Source of the DNA: UBA2210 sp036825195
GTDB taxonomy: Bacteria; Desulfobacterota; Syntrophia; Syntrophales; UBA2210
Assembly: GCA_036825195.1 (NCBI GenBank)
Contig: DAISYQ010000003.1
Span: 100,476 to 164,475, forward strand
Reading direction: 5' to 3'
Length of the DNA: 64,000 bases
Every line of letters starts with the position of its first letter. Position 1 is the first letter of the stretch. The notes under the pieces were generated by a model. It saw nothing but the letters and a program-made list of their open reading frames with translations, did not search any database and had not been told where the DNA came from. Positions 42,056 through 51,185 of this stretch are shown here, piece after piece. A program made the translations under genes and the position numbers.

Positions 42056-44556
42056 CAGATTCTCTTTCTTTGAGTTTCGGGGGACTCTTTGAAACGGATC
42101 TCAGTCTTAATGACCCGCGCCCTTTTCGCGTACCGGTCGTCGAATCCGACGACTTGTGTCAGAACCTCCAGCGGTTTCACTCCTCCGCTTGGGGTGAACA
42201 GTACCGACAGGGATAGGACGGTCTCTTGCATATTGAGAGCCATGGAAACTATCAAGGGACGTATGTCCTTCGTAACAATTTCCCCCTTCTTGTATCTGGA
42301 TACCATAAAAGTATCCGATTTGAGAAATTTTTTTATTTGTTCATCCAGACCGGCTCCGGCGGGCAAAACGGCCCTATCCGGAAGGTATATGTCGTAATCG
42401 AATCCTGCTATGAGCGTGGACAATGATGCGGCATCCGGAGGAATGATTTCGGCTTTCATGATTTTTATTCCCTCGGGCAGACAGTGATTCACACGGCTGG
42501 TGAAGTCTTCCGGAAAACCGTTAAATCCCCGAAGCTGGATATCCGCATATTCGCACAGGCTTTCTACTCCCACCGGAAGGGCATAGGGAAAGGAAATCTT
42601 GGGGTGGGGATGGAACCCCTCAGAAAACGCAAAGGAGTGACCACTGATGTGTATCGCCCGCATGATAGAAGAGGACATATCCAGATGCGACAGCATGCTG
42701 GCTTTCCCCATCCTGCCAAATGTAATCCTGAGGGCCGTAATCCCGTCTTCGAGAGAAGAAAGCTCTTTGTCGGAGGGCATGGGGTCTGGTGTTCCGGCTT
42801 CGATAATCCTGATGTCACCTGAGCACACCCCGCACCGGTAGCATCCGGCGGATCGACAGTCTTCTGTCAGGTTCCCGTCCAGAGATTTTTCGTACTCTTC
42901 CGTTAGAAACTCCTGTGTAATGCCGCAATCGATATGGTCCCAGGGAAGCACATCGTGGGTATCCTTTGCGCCAAGGTAATGATCCGTATCGATCCCCAGG
43001 TCATGTATGGCCTTTTCCCACGTATCAAACTGGAACCGGTCGCTCCAGCCGTCGAAGCGGCACCCCGCATGAAAGACAGTTGCCACGAGTTCACCTATCC
43101 GTTCGTCTCCCCGTGCCAGCAGGCCTTCCAGAAAACTCATCTCTCTGTCATGCCACTTGAGCTTCAGATTCTTGTGCCGGATATGACTCTTGAAGAACTC
43201 CTGTCGTTCCCTGGTTTCAGCCATGGTTATCTGCCGTTGCCATTGAAAAGGGGTGAAGGCTTTAGGCACGAAGGTTGAGATGCTTACGGTGACCTGACGT
43301 TTGTATTTCCCTTCCTTGAGTACCTTATAAGCCAGATCGATTATACCCTGGAGATCTTCCCGTGTTTCGGAAGGAAGTCCGATCATGAAATAGAGCTTGA
43401 TGGATTTCCACCCCGCCTCAAATACCCTTCGCGCGGTTGTCAGGAGGGCCTCTTCGGTGTTCCCCTTGTTTATCACGTTCCTCAGCCTCTGTGTCCCCGC
43501 CTCGGGTGCGAGCGTGAAGCTTGTCTTGCGCACCCTTCTGATCTGCTCGATCAGTCTCTTTGTAAGGGTTTCCACCCTCATGGAGGGGAGGGCCATGGCC
43601 ACTCTCTTCCCGTAGTATCGGTCCATGAGCGATGTCAGGAGATATTCGATCTGGGAATAATCACCCGAGCTGAGGGACAGGAGGGATAATTCGTCATATC
43701 CTGTTGAAGAGAGCATATCTTCCGCCATCGCTTCTAGGGTGCTGGTGGATCTCTCCCTGACGGGTCTCCAGACCATCCCCGCCTGGCAGAAGCGGCATCC
43801 GCGGGTGCACCCCCTCGCTATCTCCAGGCTTACCCTGTCGTGGACTGTCTTCACGAGGGGTACGATAGGCCTCGACGGGCAGCGCCATTTTTCCAGATCC
43901 GTTACGACCCTCTTCTTGATTCTTTTTTCCGATCTGTGCAGGGATGGGACCCAGACTCCCTCGATCTCCGAAAGGAGGTTCAGCAGTCCTGACCGGTTGA
44001 GACCGCTTCCCTTACCATTGATCATCGCCCGGGATATCTCCAGTATCACCTCTTCTCCCTCTCCAACTACCAGCGCATCGAAGAAGGGCGCTACCGGTCT
44101 GGGGTTGAAGACACAGGGACCTCCCGCGACTACGATGGGAGTCCCTTCCTTTCTGTCTCTGGAATATATCGGTATGCCGCCCAACTCCAGCATATTCAGG
44201 ACGTTGGTGTAAGACAGCTCGTACTGGAGTGAAAAGCCCACCATATCGAATCCAGAAAGGGGGACGGAAGATTCGAGAGAGGTAAGAGAAATACCGTGTT
44301 CCCGCATCAGGGCTTCCATGTCCGGCCAGGGGGCGTACACCCGCTCGGCAGCTATCTCCGGTTCATTGTTCAGAATGGAATAGAGAATCTGGAAACCGAG
44401 GTGCGACATGCCTATTTCATACGTATCGGGAAAGGCAAGGGCGAAGGTTAGGCGACAGTTCTTCCAGTCCTTTTTTATGGAATTTATTTCTCCCCCTGTG
44501 TACCTGCCCGGTGTCAGGACGAGGGGGAGGAGTTCTTCAATACTTGAATAATTCAT
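42055..44556 (-). CDS. Two-domain radical SAM protein (TIGR03960/TIGR03936 type)
   Basis: An 833-residue protein. The first 600 residues are a B12-binding-like domain and radical SAM domain: GFSLQYELSYTNVLNMLELGGIP, VAGGPCVFNPRP, and the cluster motif CTRGCRFCQAG near 250. A cysteine-rich link (CRSAGCYRCGVCSGD, near 580) joins it to a C-terminal TIGR03936/DUF2344 domain (LRITFGRMGKASMLSHLDMSS, HPKISFPYALPVGVES). In many bacteria the two parts are separate or fused beside RNase G, as here. RNA modification is often suggested but not shown. Start and stop overlap mdh and rng, so the three are coupled. Confidence 0.88.
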   Translation of the reverse strand: MNYSSIEELLPLVLTPGRYTGGEINSIKKDWKNCRLTFALAFPDTYEIGMSHLGFQILYSILNNEPEIAAERVYAPWPDMEALMREHGISLTSLESSVPLSGFDMVGFSLQYELSYTNVLNMLELGGIPIYSRDRKEGTPIVVAGGPCVFNPRPVAPFFDALVVGEGEEVILEISRAMINGKGSGLNRSGLLNLLSEIEGVWVPSLHRSEKRIKKRVVTDLEKWRCPSRPIVPLVKTVHDRVSLEIARGCTRGCRFCQAGMVWRPVRERSTSTLEAMAEDMLSSTGYDELSLLSLSSGDYSQIEYLLTSLMDRYYGKRVAMALPSMRVETLTKRLIEQIRRVRKTSFTLAPEAGTQRLRNVINKGNTEEALLTTARRVFEAGWKSIKLYFMIGLPSETREDLQGIIDLAYKVLKEGKYKRQVTVSISTFVPKAFTPFQWQRQITMAETRERQEFFKSHIRHKNLKLKWHDREMSFLEGLLARGDERIGELVATVFHAGCRFDGWSDRFQFDTWEKAIHDLGIDTDHYLGAKDTHDVLPWDHIDCGITQEFLTEEYEKSLDGNLTEDCRSAGCYRCGVCSGDIRIIEAGTPDPMPSDKELSSLEDGITALRITFGRMGKASMLSHLDMSSSIMRAIHISGHSFAFSEGFHPHPKISFPYALPVGVESLCEYADIQLRGFNGFPEDFTSRVNHCLPEGIKIMKAEIIPPDAASLSTLIAGFDYDIYLPDRAVLPAGAGLDEQIKKFLKSDTFMVSRYKKGEIVTKDIRPLIVSMALNMQETVLSLSVLFTPSGGVKPLEVLTQVVGFDDRYAKRARVIKTEIRFKESPETQRKRI

Positions 44557-45482
44557 CAGACTTTCAGATTCTCATACGTTTCCCGGACCACTTCGGCGGA
44601 TCGTTTCAGGCCGTTCAGTTCTTCATCGGATAGGGTGATCTCATATATCTTTTCAATTCCGGCTGCCCCCAGCCTTACCGGAACGCCGATATGCACATCC
44701 TCAATGCCGTATTGTCCCGTCAGGTATGCCGAAGCGGATAGGACCCTCTTGCTGTCGTGCAGTATTGCCTCCACCATGGCGACCGCGGAGGAGGAGGGTG
44801 CATGCCATGCGCTGCCGGATTTGAGGAGATTCACTATCTCGGCTCCACCGTTCTTGGTCCGTTCGATTATGGCGTCGAGCTTTTCTTTCTCCATGAGCCG
44901 GCTTACGGGGATACCTTTCAGAGTGGTGAGGGTATCCACCGGCACCATGGTATCTCCGTGGCTTCCGAGTACCATGGTTTCTATGTCCTGTGTCGATACC
45001 TGCAGCTCTTCGGCAAGAAACGTTCTGTATCTCGATGTGTCGAGCACACCCCCCATCCCCATGACTCTGTGGGCGGGGAACCCCGATATCTTCCAGGCAA
45101 GGTGCGTCATCACATCGAGGGGATTTGTCACCATGATGATGATACTGTTGGGAGCATGTTTCGCTACCGTTTCCATAACGGATTTGATGATTCCTCCGTT
45201 CTTCGCGGCAAGCTCTTCCCTGCTCATGCCCGGAGTTCGGGGGAAGCCCGCGGTAAAGACTACAATATCCGAATCCTTGGTATCGGCAAAGTCATTGGAT
45301 CCCGTTATTCTCATATCGAATCCTTCAACGGGCGCCGACTGCATGATATCGAGTGCTTTCCCCTGCGGGAGCCCCTCGACAATATCAAGCAGTACCACAT
45401 CGGCCAGATTCTTCTCAACGATCCTCTGGGCGGTCATTGTGCCCACAAAACCGGCTCCAATTACTGCAACTTTTTTTCCCAT
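44556..45482 (-). CDS. mdh: Malate dehydrogenase
   Basis: A 308-residue NAD-dependent dehydrogenase of the lactate-dehydrogenase-like MDH group. KVAVIGAGFVGTM is the dinucleotide motif; VVFTAGFPRTPGMSREEL carries the two arginines that bind the substrate carboxylates (FPRTPGMSR); the catalytic histidine is in VLGSHGDTMVP. The arginine in FPRTPGM marks malate and not lactate specificity. I chose the ATG at 45482; the longer frame has no family resemblance. It is first in the overlapping mdh-radical SAM-rng set. It supplies oxaloacetate in the TCA cycle or in reverse to fumarate. Confidence 0.95.
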   Translation of the reverse strand: MGKKVAVIGAGFVGTMTAQRIVEKNLADVVLLDIVEGLPQGKALDIMQSAPVEGFDMRITGSNDFADTKDSDIVVFTAGFPRTPGMSREELAAKNGGIIKSVMETVAKHAPNSIIIMVTNPLDVMTHLAWKISGFPAHRVMGMGGVLDTSRYRTFLAEELQVSTQDIETMVLGSHGDTMVPVDTLTTLKGIPVSRLMEKEKLDAIIERTKNGGAEIVNLLKSGSAWHAPSSSAVAMVEAILHDSKRVLSASAYLTGQYGIEDVHIGVPVRLGAAGIEKIYEITLSDEELNGLKRSAEVVRETYENLKV

Positions 45483-45544
45483 GGTATGTCTCCAGTTTAA
45501 AATTTTGATATATTGTCTGCACTCAAAGGAGTAGCGGTCGCTCC

Positions 45545-45946
45545 TCACTCCTCGGATGTCTGTTTCTCCAGAACATCATGGTACCGGTAGGGATGTTGCC
45601 TGATATCGCGCAGCTTCGACAGGCTGAAACGCGCAGGAAATTCGGTTCTCGACAGGTAGGGGAGTGAGTCTCTCTGGAAGTCTTCCAGCAGTTCATGAAA
45701 AACCTTCCCGCTATCGGGGGTGCTGACGAATGTCCTCTCCTTCGTATATTCATAGACAACTACCGGTCCGAAAACCGCAACGACCTGTTGGAAGTGAGCG
45801 AGATCGGTAAAATACTCCTGCATGACCCTAATCGGTATCGTAATACGTAGTTCAACCTTTGTCGTATCGGAAGCGATGGCCCGCGATCTGTCCCACACCT
45901 GCATAGTCAGGTTATTGGACAGGACGGTTTCTTCAACCAGATTCAT
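45545..45946 (-). CDS. Unrecognised conserved-type protein
   Basis: A 133-residue soluble protein with no family that I recognise. It starts with an ATG at 45946 behind AGGAG; a longer start at 45976 is less likely. The sequence has two halves: a beta-rich opening (MNLVEETVLSNNLTMQVWDRS, KVELRITIPIRVM) and a helical tail with FHELLEDFQRDSLPYL. It lies upstream of mdh in the same direction, 62 bases away, so it may share transcription. It is not obviously enzymatic; it could be a small regulator or ligand-binding protein. Confidence 0.55.
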   Translation of the reverse strand: MNLVEETVLSNNLTMQVWDRSRAIASDTTKVELRITIPIRVMQEYFTDLAHFQQVVAVFGPVVVYEYTKERTFVSTPDSGKVFHELLEDFQRDSLPYLSRTEFPARFSLSKLRDIRQHPYRYHDVLEKQTSEE

Positions 45947-46032
45947 CCGGAACTCCTGTTGTGATATGCGAGGCAATCTCCCATCTAACCTTCCAATGCT
46001 ATATCATAGAGTCACCTTTTGGCAAACCTTTC

Positions 46033-46060
46033 TTGACTTGGAGAGCCATTTTCATATATG
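46033..46060 (+). promoter_or_regulatory. Probable sigma-70 promoter of purU
   Basis: TTGACT at 46033-46038, a 16-base spacer and TATATG at 46055-46060, about 32 bases before the purU ATG. This gap is shared with the divergent 45545-45946 gene. Confidence 0.5.
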
Positions 46061-46091
46061 GACAGAATCTTTCAGGAAGGAGTGACGAATC

Positions 46092-46949
46092 ATGGAAAAA
46101 ACGACGGCCATACTGCTCCTGTCATGCCCCGATCAGAAAGGGATTGTGGCAGGGATATCCCGTTTTATCTCAGAGCATAACGGTAATATCCTTGATGCCG
46201 CCCAGTATTCGGTTCAACCCGAAAATATGCTGTTCATGCGGGTGGAATGGGATCTGGATGGTTTCACCATTGCTCGTGACGATCTGGAGGAGACGATCTC
46301 CCCCCTCGTGAAACGGTTTGGGATGAAATGGACCTTACACTTTTCCGATTATATACCGAAGATGGCCATATTTGTTTCTCGACATATCTACTGCTTCCAC
46401 GATCTTATCTTGAGGCATCAGATGGGGGAATTCAAGGCACAGATACCCCTTGTCATAAGTAATCATCTCGATATGAAGCCACTGGCCGATCACTTCGGCC
46501 TTCCGTTCAGGCATTACCCCATTACAGGGGAGAACAGGGCCGAACAGGAGAAGAAACAGATCGCCGAATTGGAAAGAGAAGGAATCGATCTGATAATCCT
46601 GGCCCGCTACATGCAGATACTAAGCGGTGAATTTGTAAGCCGCTACCATGACCGAATCATCAATATACACCACTCGTTTCTGCCGGCTTTTGCAGGGGGC
46701 AATCCTTACCAGCAGGCCTATGACAGAGGGGTGAAGTTAATCGGAGCTACCAGCCATTACGTTACGGAGATGCTGGACGAGGGACCCATCATTGTTCAGG
46801 ATGTCATAAAGATTACACACAAAGATTCGGTTGACACCATGAAGCTCAAGGGAAAAGACCTGGAAAGGATCGTTCTTGCGAAGGCGGTCAGACTCCACCT
46901 GGAACATCGGATACTGGTGTACGGTTCAAAAACGATCATTTTCGACTGA
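46092..46949 (+). CDS. purU: Formyltetrahydrofolate deformylase
   Basis: A 285-residue enzyme with an N-terminal ACT domain (ILLLSCPDQKGIVAGISRFISEHNGNI) and a C-terminal formyltransferase-fold domain containing NIHHSFLPAFAGGNPYQQAYDRGVKLIGATSHYV. The histidine and asparagine of NIHHSFLPAF and the downstream aspartate (EGPIIVQD) are catalytic in the family. PurU hydrolyses 10-formyl-THF to THF and formate, thereby balancing one-carbon units; ACT lets it respond to glycine/methionine in E. coli. AGGAAGGAG precedes the ATG. Confidence 0.96.
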   Translation: MEKTTAILLLSCPDQKGIVAGISRFISEHNGNILDAAQYSVQPENMLFMRVEWDLDGFTIARDDLEETISPLVKRFGMKWTLHFSDYIPKMAIFVSRHIYCFHDLILRHQMGEFKAQIPLVISNHLDMKPLADHFGLPFRHYPITGENRAEQEKKQIAELEREGIDLIILARYMQILSGEFVSRYHDRIINIHHSFLPAFAGGNPYQQAYDRGVKLIGATSHYVTEMLDEGPIIVQDVIKITHKDSVDTMKLKGKDLERIVLAKAVRLHLEHRILVYGSKTIIFD

Positions 46950-46994
46950 ATCTCTCCTGCATCTGTCCGTTAGGTCCTGAAAGGACTCGATTCC

Positions 46995-47951
46995 GTGAGC
47001 AACCAGACGTACGGCGAAAAAATCAAGCAAGGCCTTGCCGTGGGGATCGGCAAGGGGTTGCGGGGTTTTGTCTGGATGATGAAAATCATTGTCCCCGTCT
47101 CGTTTCTGACGGCGCTTCTTGCCTGGAGCGGATGGATGGAACGGATCGATTTTGTAATCCGTCCGGTCATGGGTTTCCTGAGTCTGCCGGATTTTGCCGC
47201 ACTCCCGCTGCTGATAGGCCTGTTGACCGGCATATACGGAGGGATTGCCGCCATGGCGGTTCTTCCTCTGACCGTCGGACAGATGACCCTGATAGCCGTT
47301 TTTCTCCTCATAGCCCACAACCTGATCCAAGAGGGAATCATTCAGGGAAAGTCGGGGATAGGAATCCTCAAGGCCACCCTCTTTCGTATCGTCCTTGCCG
47401 TTATTGCCGTTATTGTCGTAGCACCTTTTGTAGGAGCAACCGGACCGGATGCCGTCGACGCTACCGGTGCTGCTGCAACCGCCCTTCATACAAGTCAGTC
47501 GTTTTTAGAGATGGCTCTCCAGTGGGCACAGGTGACGGGGAAACTCGCCGTCAAGATATTCTTTATTATACTGGGTGTTCTGACGGCCTTGGAGATGCTC
47601 AGGGTGTTCGGATTGATAGATCATGTCGTCCGGTTTCTTTCTCCCCTTCTGAGGGTTATGGGGCTAAGCGGGAAGGTTGCCATTCTGTGGGTCGCCGCTG
47701 CACTGTTTGGTCTTGCCTATGGCGGAGCTGTTATCGTCGAGGAGGCGGGAAAGGGGAACCTCACCGATGAAGAACTGGAAAGTCTCCACCTTTCCATCGG
47801 TATCAACCATGCCATGATTGAAGATCCGGCACTCTTCCTCTCCTTCGGAATTAATCTGTTCTGGCTTTGGATTCCGCGCCTGGTCCTGGCGATGGTTGCC
47901 GTGCGGGTGCTCGCCCTGTGGCGCAGTTTCAGAAAGTTGAAAAAGTATTGA
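46995..47951 (+). CDS. Nucleoside-recognition (Gate) membrane protein
   Basis: A 318-residue polytopic inner-membrane protein with about seven to eight hydrophobic segments. The two halves resemble SpmA/SpmB-like nucleoside recognition (Gate) domains: GFLSLPDFAALPLLIGLLTGIYGGIAAM in the first and VIVEEAGKGNLTDEELESLHLSIGINHAMIEDPALF in the second. The latter motif (LHLSIGINHAMIEDP) is common to this group. Transport is presumed, but the substrate is not known. A GTG at 46995 has AAAGGA upstream; the gene follows purU by 45 bases. Confidence 0.78.
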   Translation: MSNQTYGEKIKQGLAVGIGKGLRGFVWMMKIIVPVSFLTALLAWSGWMERIDFVIRPVMGFLSLPDFAALPLLIGLLTGIYGGIAAMAVLPLTVGQMTLIAVFLLIAHNLIQEGIIQGKSGIGILKATLFRIVLAVIAVIVVAPFVGATGPDAVDATGAAATALHTSQSFLEMALQWAQVTGKLAVKIFFIILGVLTALEMLRVFGLIDHVVRFLSPLLRVMGLSGKVAILWVAAALFGLAYGGAVIVEEAGKGNLTDEELESLHLSIGINHAMIEDPALFLSFGINLFWLWIPRLVLAMVAVRVLALWRSFRKLKKY

Positions 47952-47977
47952 CAGCCTCTCGGCTCTTATAATACATT
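47948..47977 (+). promoter_or_regulatory. Possible sigma-70 promoter before the cytidylate-kinase-like gene
   Basis: TTGACA at 47948-47953 followed by TATAAT at 47967 (13-base spacing, short) or TACATT at 47972 (18-base spacing). The latter is the better-spaced option. It overlaps the end of the preceding gene. Confidence 0.35.
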
Positions 47978-48044
47978 TAATACGTCGTGATACTAAGGGG
48001 GTGTATCTTTCAAATCCACATTCAACCAGTAAGGAGGGAATGCC

Positions 48045-48761
48045 ATGGGTACGGAACTCGATCGTCTCCTTGAGGAACAGGTAAAGAAGTGGGAAAGCTC
48101 CAAGGAGCGCAGAAAGAGTAAGGGGGAGGCTCCTCTGCCTGTCATAACATTCGAGAGAGAGCCGGGAAGCATTGTAACTGACCAGGTTCATCGAATCGCA
48201 CAGGAACTGAAACTCGATGTCATAGATGCAAGAATCATTCATGAAGTGGCAAAGAGTGTCCGGATGAGCGAGAAGGTTGTTTCATATCTGGATGAAAAGA
48301 CACGCACCATACTGGACAATTGGATACTGTATCTGAGAACGACACGGTTTCTCCTGGCGGATGAATACGTGCGCCATTTGACAAAGGTTATCGGAACCAT
48401 AGGAAAACAGGGGGGAGCTATTATTATCGGAAGGGGTGCCAACCTGATTCTTCCCCCCGATGAGACGCTCAGGGTGCGATTTATTGCACCCATGGAGATA
48501 AAGATACGTAATATAATGCATGAGCTGAATCTCGATGAAGAGGACGCGAAGAAACAGATATTCCTGAAGGAATCTGAACGCAGAGACTCGGTGAGAAAAA
48601 ATTTCAAGGTGGATATAGAAGATCCCGCCAATTACGACCTGATTATCAATACGGAATTTATGGAAACGGAACATATTATCGGAATCATACAATCGGCACT
48701 GAAATACAAACAACTGCCTTCACGGCGTAAGAGTGATGTACAAGCGACTCCAGCGGAATAG
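48045..48761 (+). CDS. Cytidylate kinase-like family protein
   Basis: A 238-residue protein of the cytidylate-kinase-like group. The start of the fold, VITFEREPGSIVTDQVHRIAQELK, corresponds to the P-loop segment but is diverged (no GxGKS). GGAIIIGRGANLILPP and VRFIAPMEIKIRNIMHEL, then SERRDSVRKNFKVD, are typical. Its role may be nucleotide phosphorylation or a regulatory one; real Cmk usually keeps the P-loop. An amphipathic charged N-terminus (res 1-25) precedes it. TAAGGAGGG before the ATG is strong. It is likely cotranscribed with the cupin gene that follows. Confidence 0.78.
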   Translation: MGTELDRLLEEQVKKWESSKERRKSKGEAPLPVITFEREPGSIVTDQVHRIAQELKLDVIDARIIHEVAKSVRMSEKVVSYLDEKTRTILDNWILYLRTTRFLLADEYVRHLTKVIGTIGKQGGAIIIGRGANLILPPDETLRVRFIAPMEIKIRNIMHELNLDEEDAKKQIFLKESERRDSVRKNFKVDIEDPANYDLIINTEFMETEHIIGIIQSALKYKQLPSRRKSDVQATPAE

Positions 48762-48809
48762 GCGATTCGCAGGAGCCGGACGTAACTATACAATGAAAGG
48801 AAAAGAGCA

Positions 48810-49148
48810 TTGATTATTCACCAGTATGAAGATGTAGAAGCGGTTGAAATGATGAGGGGTGTCACAAAGAGGGTTGTCATAGGCGACAAGGAAGGCGCCC
48901 CCAATTTCGTCATGAGGATATTTGAACTGGATCCGGGTGCGTCCAGCCCCCTCCATACGCATCCATGGGAGCATGAGATATTTGTACTGAAGGGAGAGGC
49001 AACGGCCAGGAACGGCGCCGGTGATGAAATCCCTGTGGCGGAAGGGAAGGCCATCTTCATCCCGTCCGGTGAGGAACACTGCCTCACCAATAGAGGCGAA
49101 GGCGTATTCCGATTTATGTGTCTGATACCGACGGGAGTTGATGGGTAA
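48810..49148 (+). CDS. Small cupin protein
   Basis: A 112-residue single-domain cupin. Motif 1 is SSPLHTHPWEHEIFVLKGEA (two histidines and a glutamate) and motif 2 is IPSGEEHCLTNRG with another histidine, so the metal site is intact. Such stand-alone cupins bind Fe, Mn or Ni and act as isomerases, dioxygenases or sensors. The start is a TTG with AAGGA upstream; an internal ATG at 48849 would still leave the core. A strong intrinsic terminator follows 66 bases later, ending the transcript. Confidence 0.82.
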   Translation: MIIHQYEDVEAVEMMRGVTKRVVIGDKEGAPNFVMRIFELDPGASSPLHTHPWEHEIFVLKGEATARNGAGDEIPVAEGKAIFIPSGEEHCLTNRGEGVFRFMCLIPTGVDG

Positions 49149-49214
49149 GAGGGTCGGCGGCAAGAGGTCACATCCTTTTTACTCCTTCATGGAAGCTGAC
49201 AGGTAAGGTTTCTT

Positions 49215-49243
49215 GACGCCGGATGTTGCCGGCGTCTTTTTTT
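49215..49243 (+). terminator. Intrinsic terminator after the cupin gene
   Basis: An 8-bp G+C-rich stem, GACGCCGG with CCGGCGTC (49215-49222 and 49229-49236), a 6-base loop and then seven T residues. It ends the plus-strand transcript before the convergent lipoprotein gene. Confidence 0.88.
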
Positions 49244-49267
49244 GCTGCTATGCGGCTCCGCTTCCCC

Positions 49268-51178
49268 TTATTGTATCTGAACGATTTCTCCGTCCATCAC
49301 CATTAATATGTGGAGGGATTTCACCGCGTCTCCTGTCCCGGAGAATGAGGTTATTCCCGTAATGCCGGGATAGTCGTCGATACCGGAAAGGCTGTGTCTC
49401 AGATCATCTCTGATCTCTATGTTGTTCTCTGTTATCAGGTGTATCAGTATGGCGGTCGCGTCGTAGGCGAGAGCCTCAACGGTGCCCGGTTCCCTGCCGC
49501 ATGCAACGTAAAAGCGATCAATAAAATCTCTGACCTCAGGGCGAAAACTGTTCAGGAAAAAACAGTCGGTAAAGACCGCCCCTTCGAGATATTCATTGTT
49601 TTCTTTCAGAAGTCCCGGAGTATTCCAGATGCTTGTCCCCAAGAGTTGCACTCCTGTAACATCGTGGAAGGTCAGTTGGGGGGCTATCATGGTCACGGCG
49701 GAGTATGCGTCGGGGATAAAAAGCGCGTCGAAATCCACTGTCGGTTTCGGTTTTTCTCCCGATGCCTCATCCTCTCCCACGAGGTTTAACCCGGTCAGGG
49801 ACTTTATCTCCTCACCGAAATCGGTCTGCTTTCCGCTGTATGATTCCACGCCCCGTATCTGTCCTCCCTGTCGCACCACCTCATCCCAGAAGAGGGTCAT
49901 CATCTCCGTTCCATAGTTGTCGTCGGGATACAGGATGGCGAAATTTTCTATGCCGAGATTGTGAATGGAGTATGTGACGAGGGCCTGCATCTGCATATCT
50001 CCGGTAAGAAAATCTCGAAAAACAAAATCTCCCGTCTCGGTAATGTTTTTTCTCTGGGTCAGGGTGATGATGGGCACACCCAGGGATTGAGCCTCCTGAG
50101 CCGCTTCGAGGGCCGCCGCGCTTACCAGAGGGCCTATGATGCCGATAACCCGGTGATCGTTCGCGAGTTTCCGTACCGCTTCCCGGGCCGTTACTGGATC
50201 TCCCTTTGAATCTTCTATGAAGAGCTGTACGGGGGTATTGCGATCAGGGTTGAATACACCGGAAGCGAGAATGACGGCGTCAAGAACCCGGTTCCCATAG
50301 GTGGCATATCTACCGGTAAGGGGGAGAACGCATCCGACCGCGTAGGGATCTACCAGTTGTATGGCGGCGATTCTCCGCCGCAGGGCCTCCCCTTTTTCAA
50401 AGAGGGGGTGGTCTTTATAGCCTGAGAGAAATTTATCCAGATACCCGGTGGCCTCTTCAATATCCCTCATGTCGTATGCCGCACTGGCAAGGGCATAGAG
50501 GAGATGACCCGTGGGGTATCCCCACCAGTAATCCTTTTTTATTTCTTTCAGTTGATCGAAAGACAGCCTGTCGGCGATAATGGCTTCTATCTTCTTCTTG
50601 AGTGACTCTTCACGGTCTTTGGTCGGATTGTCTTTCAGTGATTGCATGTACCAGTCGAATGCCGCTCTGTCTTCCCCTGAGCTCGCAAGAATGTCACCCA
50701 TCAGGGATTTGAGCTCCGGTTTCAGGTAGGAGGGGACTCTTCGACCGAGAAGTTCTTCGCAGATCTCTTTCGAAGGGTTGTACATACCTATCATGAAGTA
50801 CGAACGGGCGAGCCTGAAGCGGGCCTCGACATAGGCGGGTTCTTTTTCAAATCCGGCGGGCATAAGCTGCAGTTCCTCAATGGCCCGGCTATATTCGCCG
50901 TGGGTCATGAATATTTCTCCCCTTTTCAGGCGGGAGAGGAATGCCATACGGTCTGATGGAGCGCTCTCAATGACGCTTTTGTACAGATCCATCGCCCTGT
51001 CAAACTCTCCTTCTTTAAAAGCCTCATTGGCGCTGTTGAACATCCCGATTACCTCTTCCGGGATGCCTTCGGGCTCGATCCGGATAACCTCTTTCTGAAC
51101 GGGTGCAACCGCGCATCCGACGGTGATGAGCAGCAGGATAACGTACAGGGACCATATTATTTTCTGTGATACTTTCAT
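49268..51178 (-). CDS. LpoA-like lipoprotein: TPR plus type I periplasmic-binding domain
   Basis: A 636-residue lipoprotein. A lipobox ends at C22 (LITVGC). Residues about 40-270 are tetratricopeptide-like repeats (DRAMDLYKSVIESAPSDRMA, SRAIEELQLMPAGF). From about 285 is a Leu/Ile/Val-binding-type domain (GCVLPLTGRYATYGNRVLDAV, GIIGPLVSAAALEAAQEAQSLGVP). This arrangement is that of penicillin-binding-protein activator LpoA and related branched-chain ABC binding proteins. Residues after C22 (AVA) do not clearly signal inner-membrane retention. An outer-membrane activator of a peptidoglycan synthase is a fair guess. The ATG at 51178 follows GAAGGTG; a longer frame lacks a signal. Confidence 0.8.
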   Translation of the reverse strand: MKVSQKIIWSLYVILLLITVGCAVAPVQKEVIRIEPEGIPEEVIGMFNSANEAFKEGEFDRAMDLYKSVIESAPSDRMAFLSRLKRGEIFMTHGEYSRAIEELQLMPAGFEKEPAYVEARFRLARSYFMIGMYNPSKEICEELLGRRVPSYLKPELKSLMGDILASSGEDRAAFDWYMQSLKDNPTKDREESLKKKIEAIIADRLSFDQLKEIKKDYWWGYPTGHLLYALASAAYDMRDIEEATGYLDKFLSGYKDHPLFEKGEALRRRIAAIQLVDPYAVGCVLPLTGRYATYGNRVLDAVILASGVFNPDRNTPVQLFIEDSKGDPVTAREAVRKLANDHRVIGIIGPLVSAAALEAAQEAQSLGVPIITLTQRKNITETGDFVFRDFLTGDMQMQALVTYSIHNLGIENFAILYPDDNYGTEMMTLFWDEVVRQGGQIRGVESYSGKQTDFGEEIKSLTGLNLVGEDEASGEKPKPTVDFDALFIPDAYSAVTMIAPQLTFHDVTGVQLLGTSIWNTPGLLKENNEYLEGAVFTDCFFLNSFRPEVRDFIDRFYVACGREPGTVEALAYDATAILIHLITENNIEIRDDLRHSLSGIDDYPGITGITSFSGTGDAVKSLHILMVMDGEIVQIQ

Positions 51179-51185
51179 GACACCT

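Noticed and set aside
44757..45500. A second long plus-strand frame (247 codons) over mdh
   Set aside because: Same region, third phase; no recognisable protein and no start signal.
44635..45534. A 299-residue plus-strand reading frame opposite mdh
   Set aside because: It mirrors the mdh coding phase; it is serine- and proline-rich with no family resemblance, and mdh is unmistakable on the other strand.
47967..47972. TATAAT as the -10 paired with TTGACA at 47948
   Set aside because: The 13-base spacing is too short for sigma-70; the better-spaced TACATT is weaker in sequence, so the promoter is given low confidence.
48045..48761. Calling the cytidylate-kinase-like gene cmk
   Set aside because: The P-loop is too diverged and the surroundings (no rpsA or aroA) do not support the housekeeping kinase.
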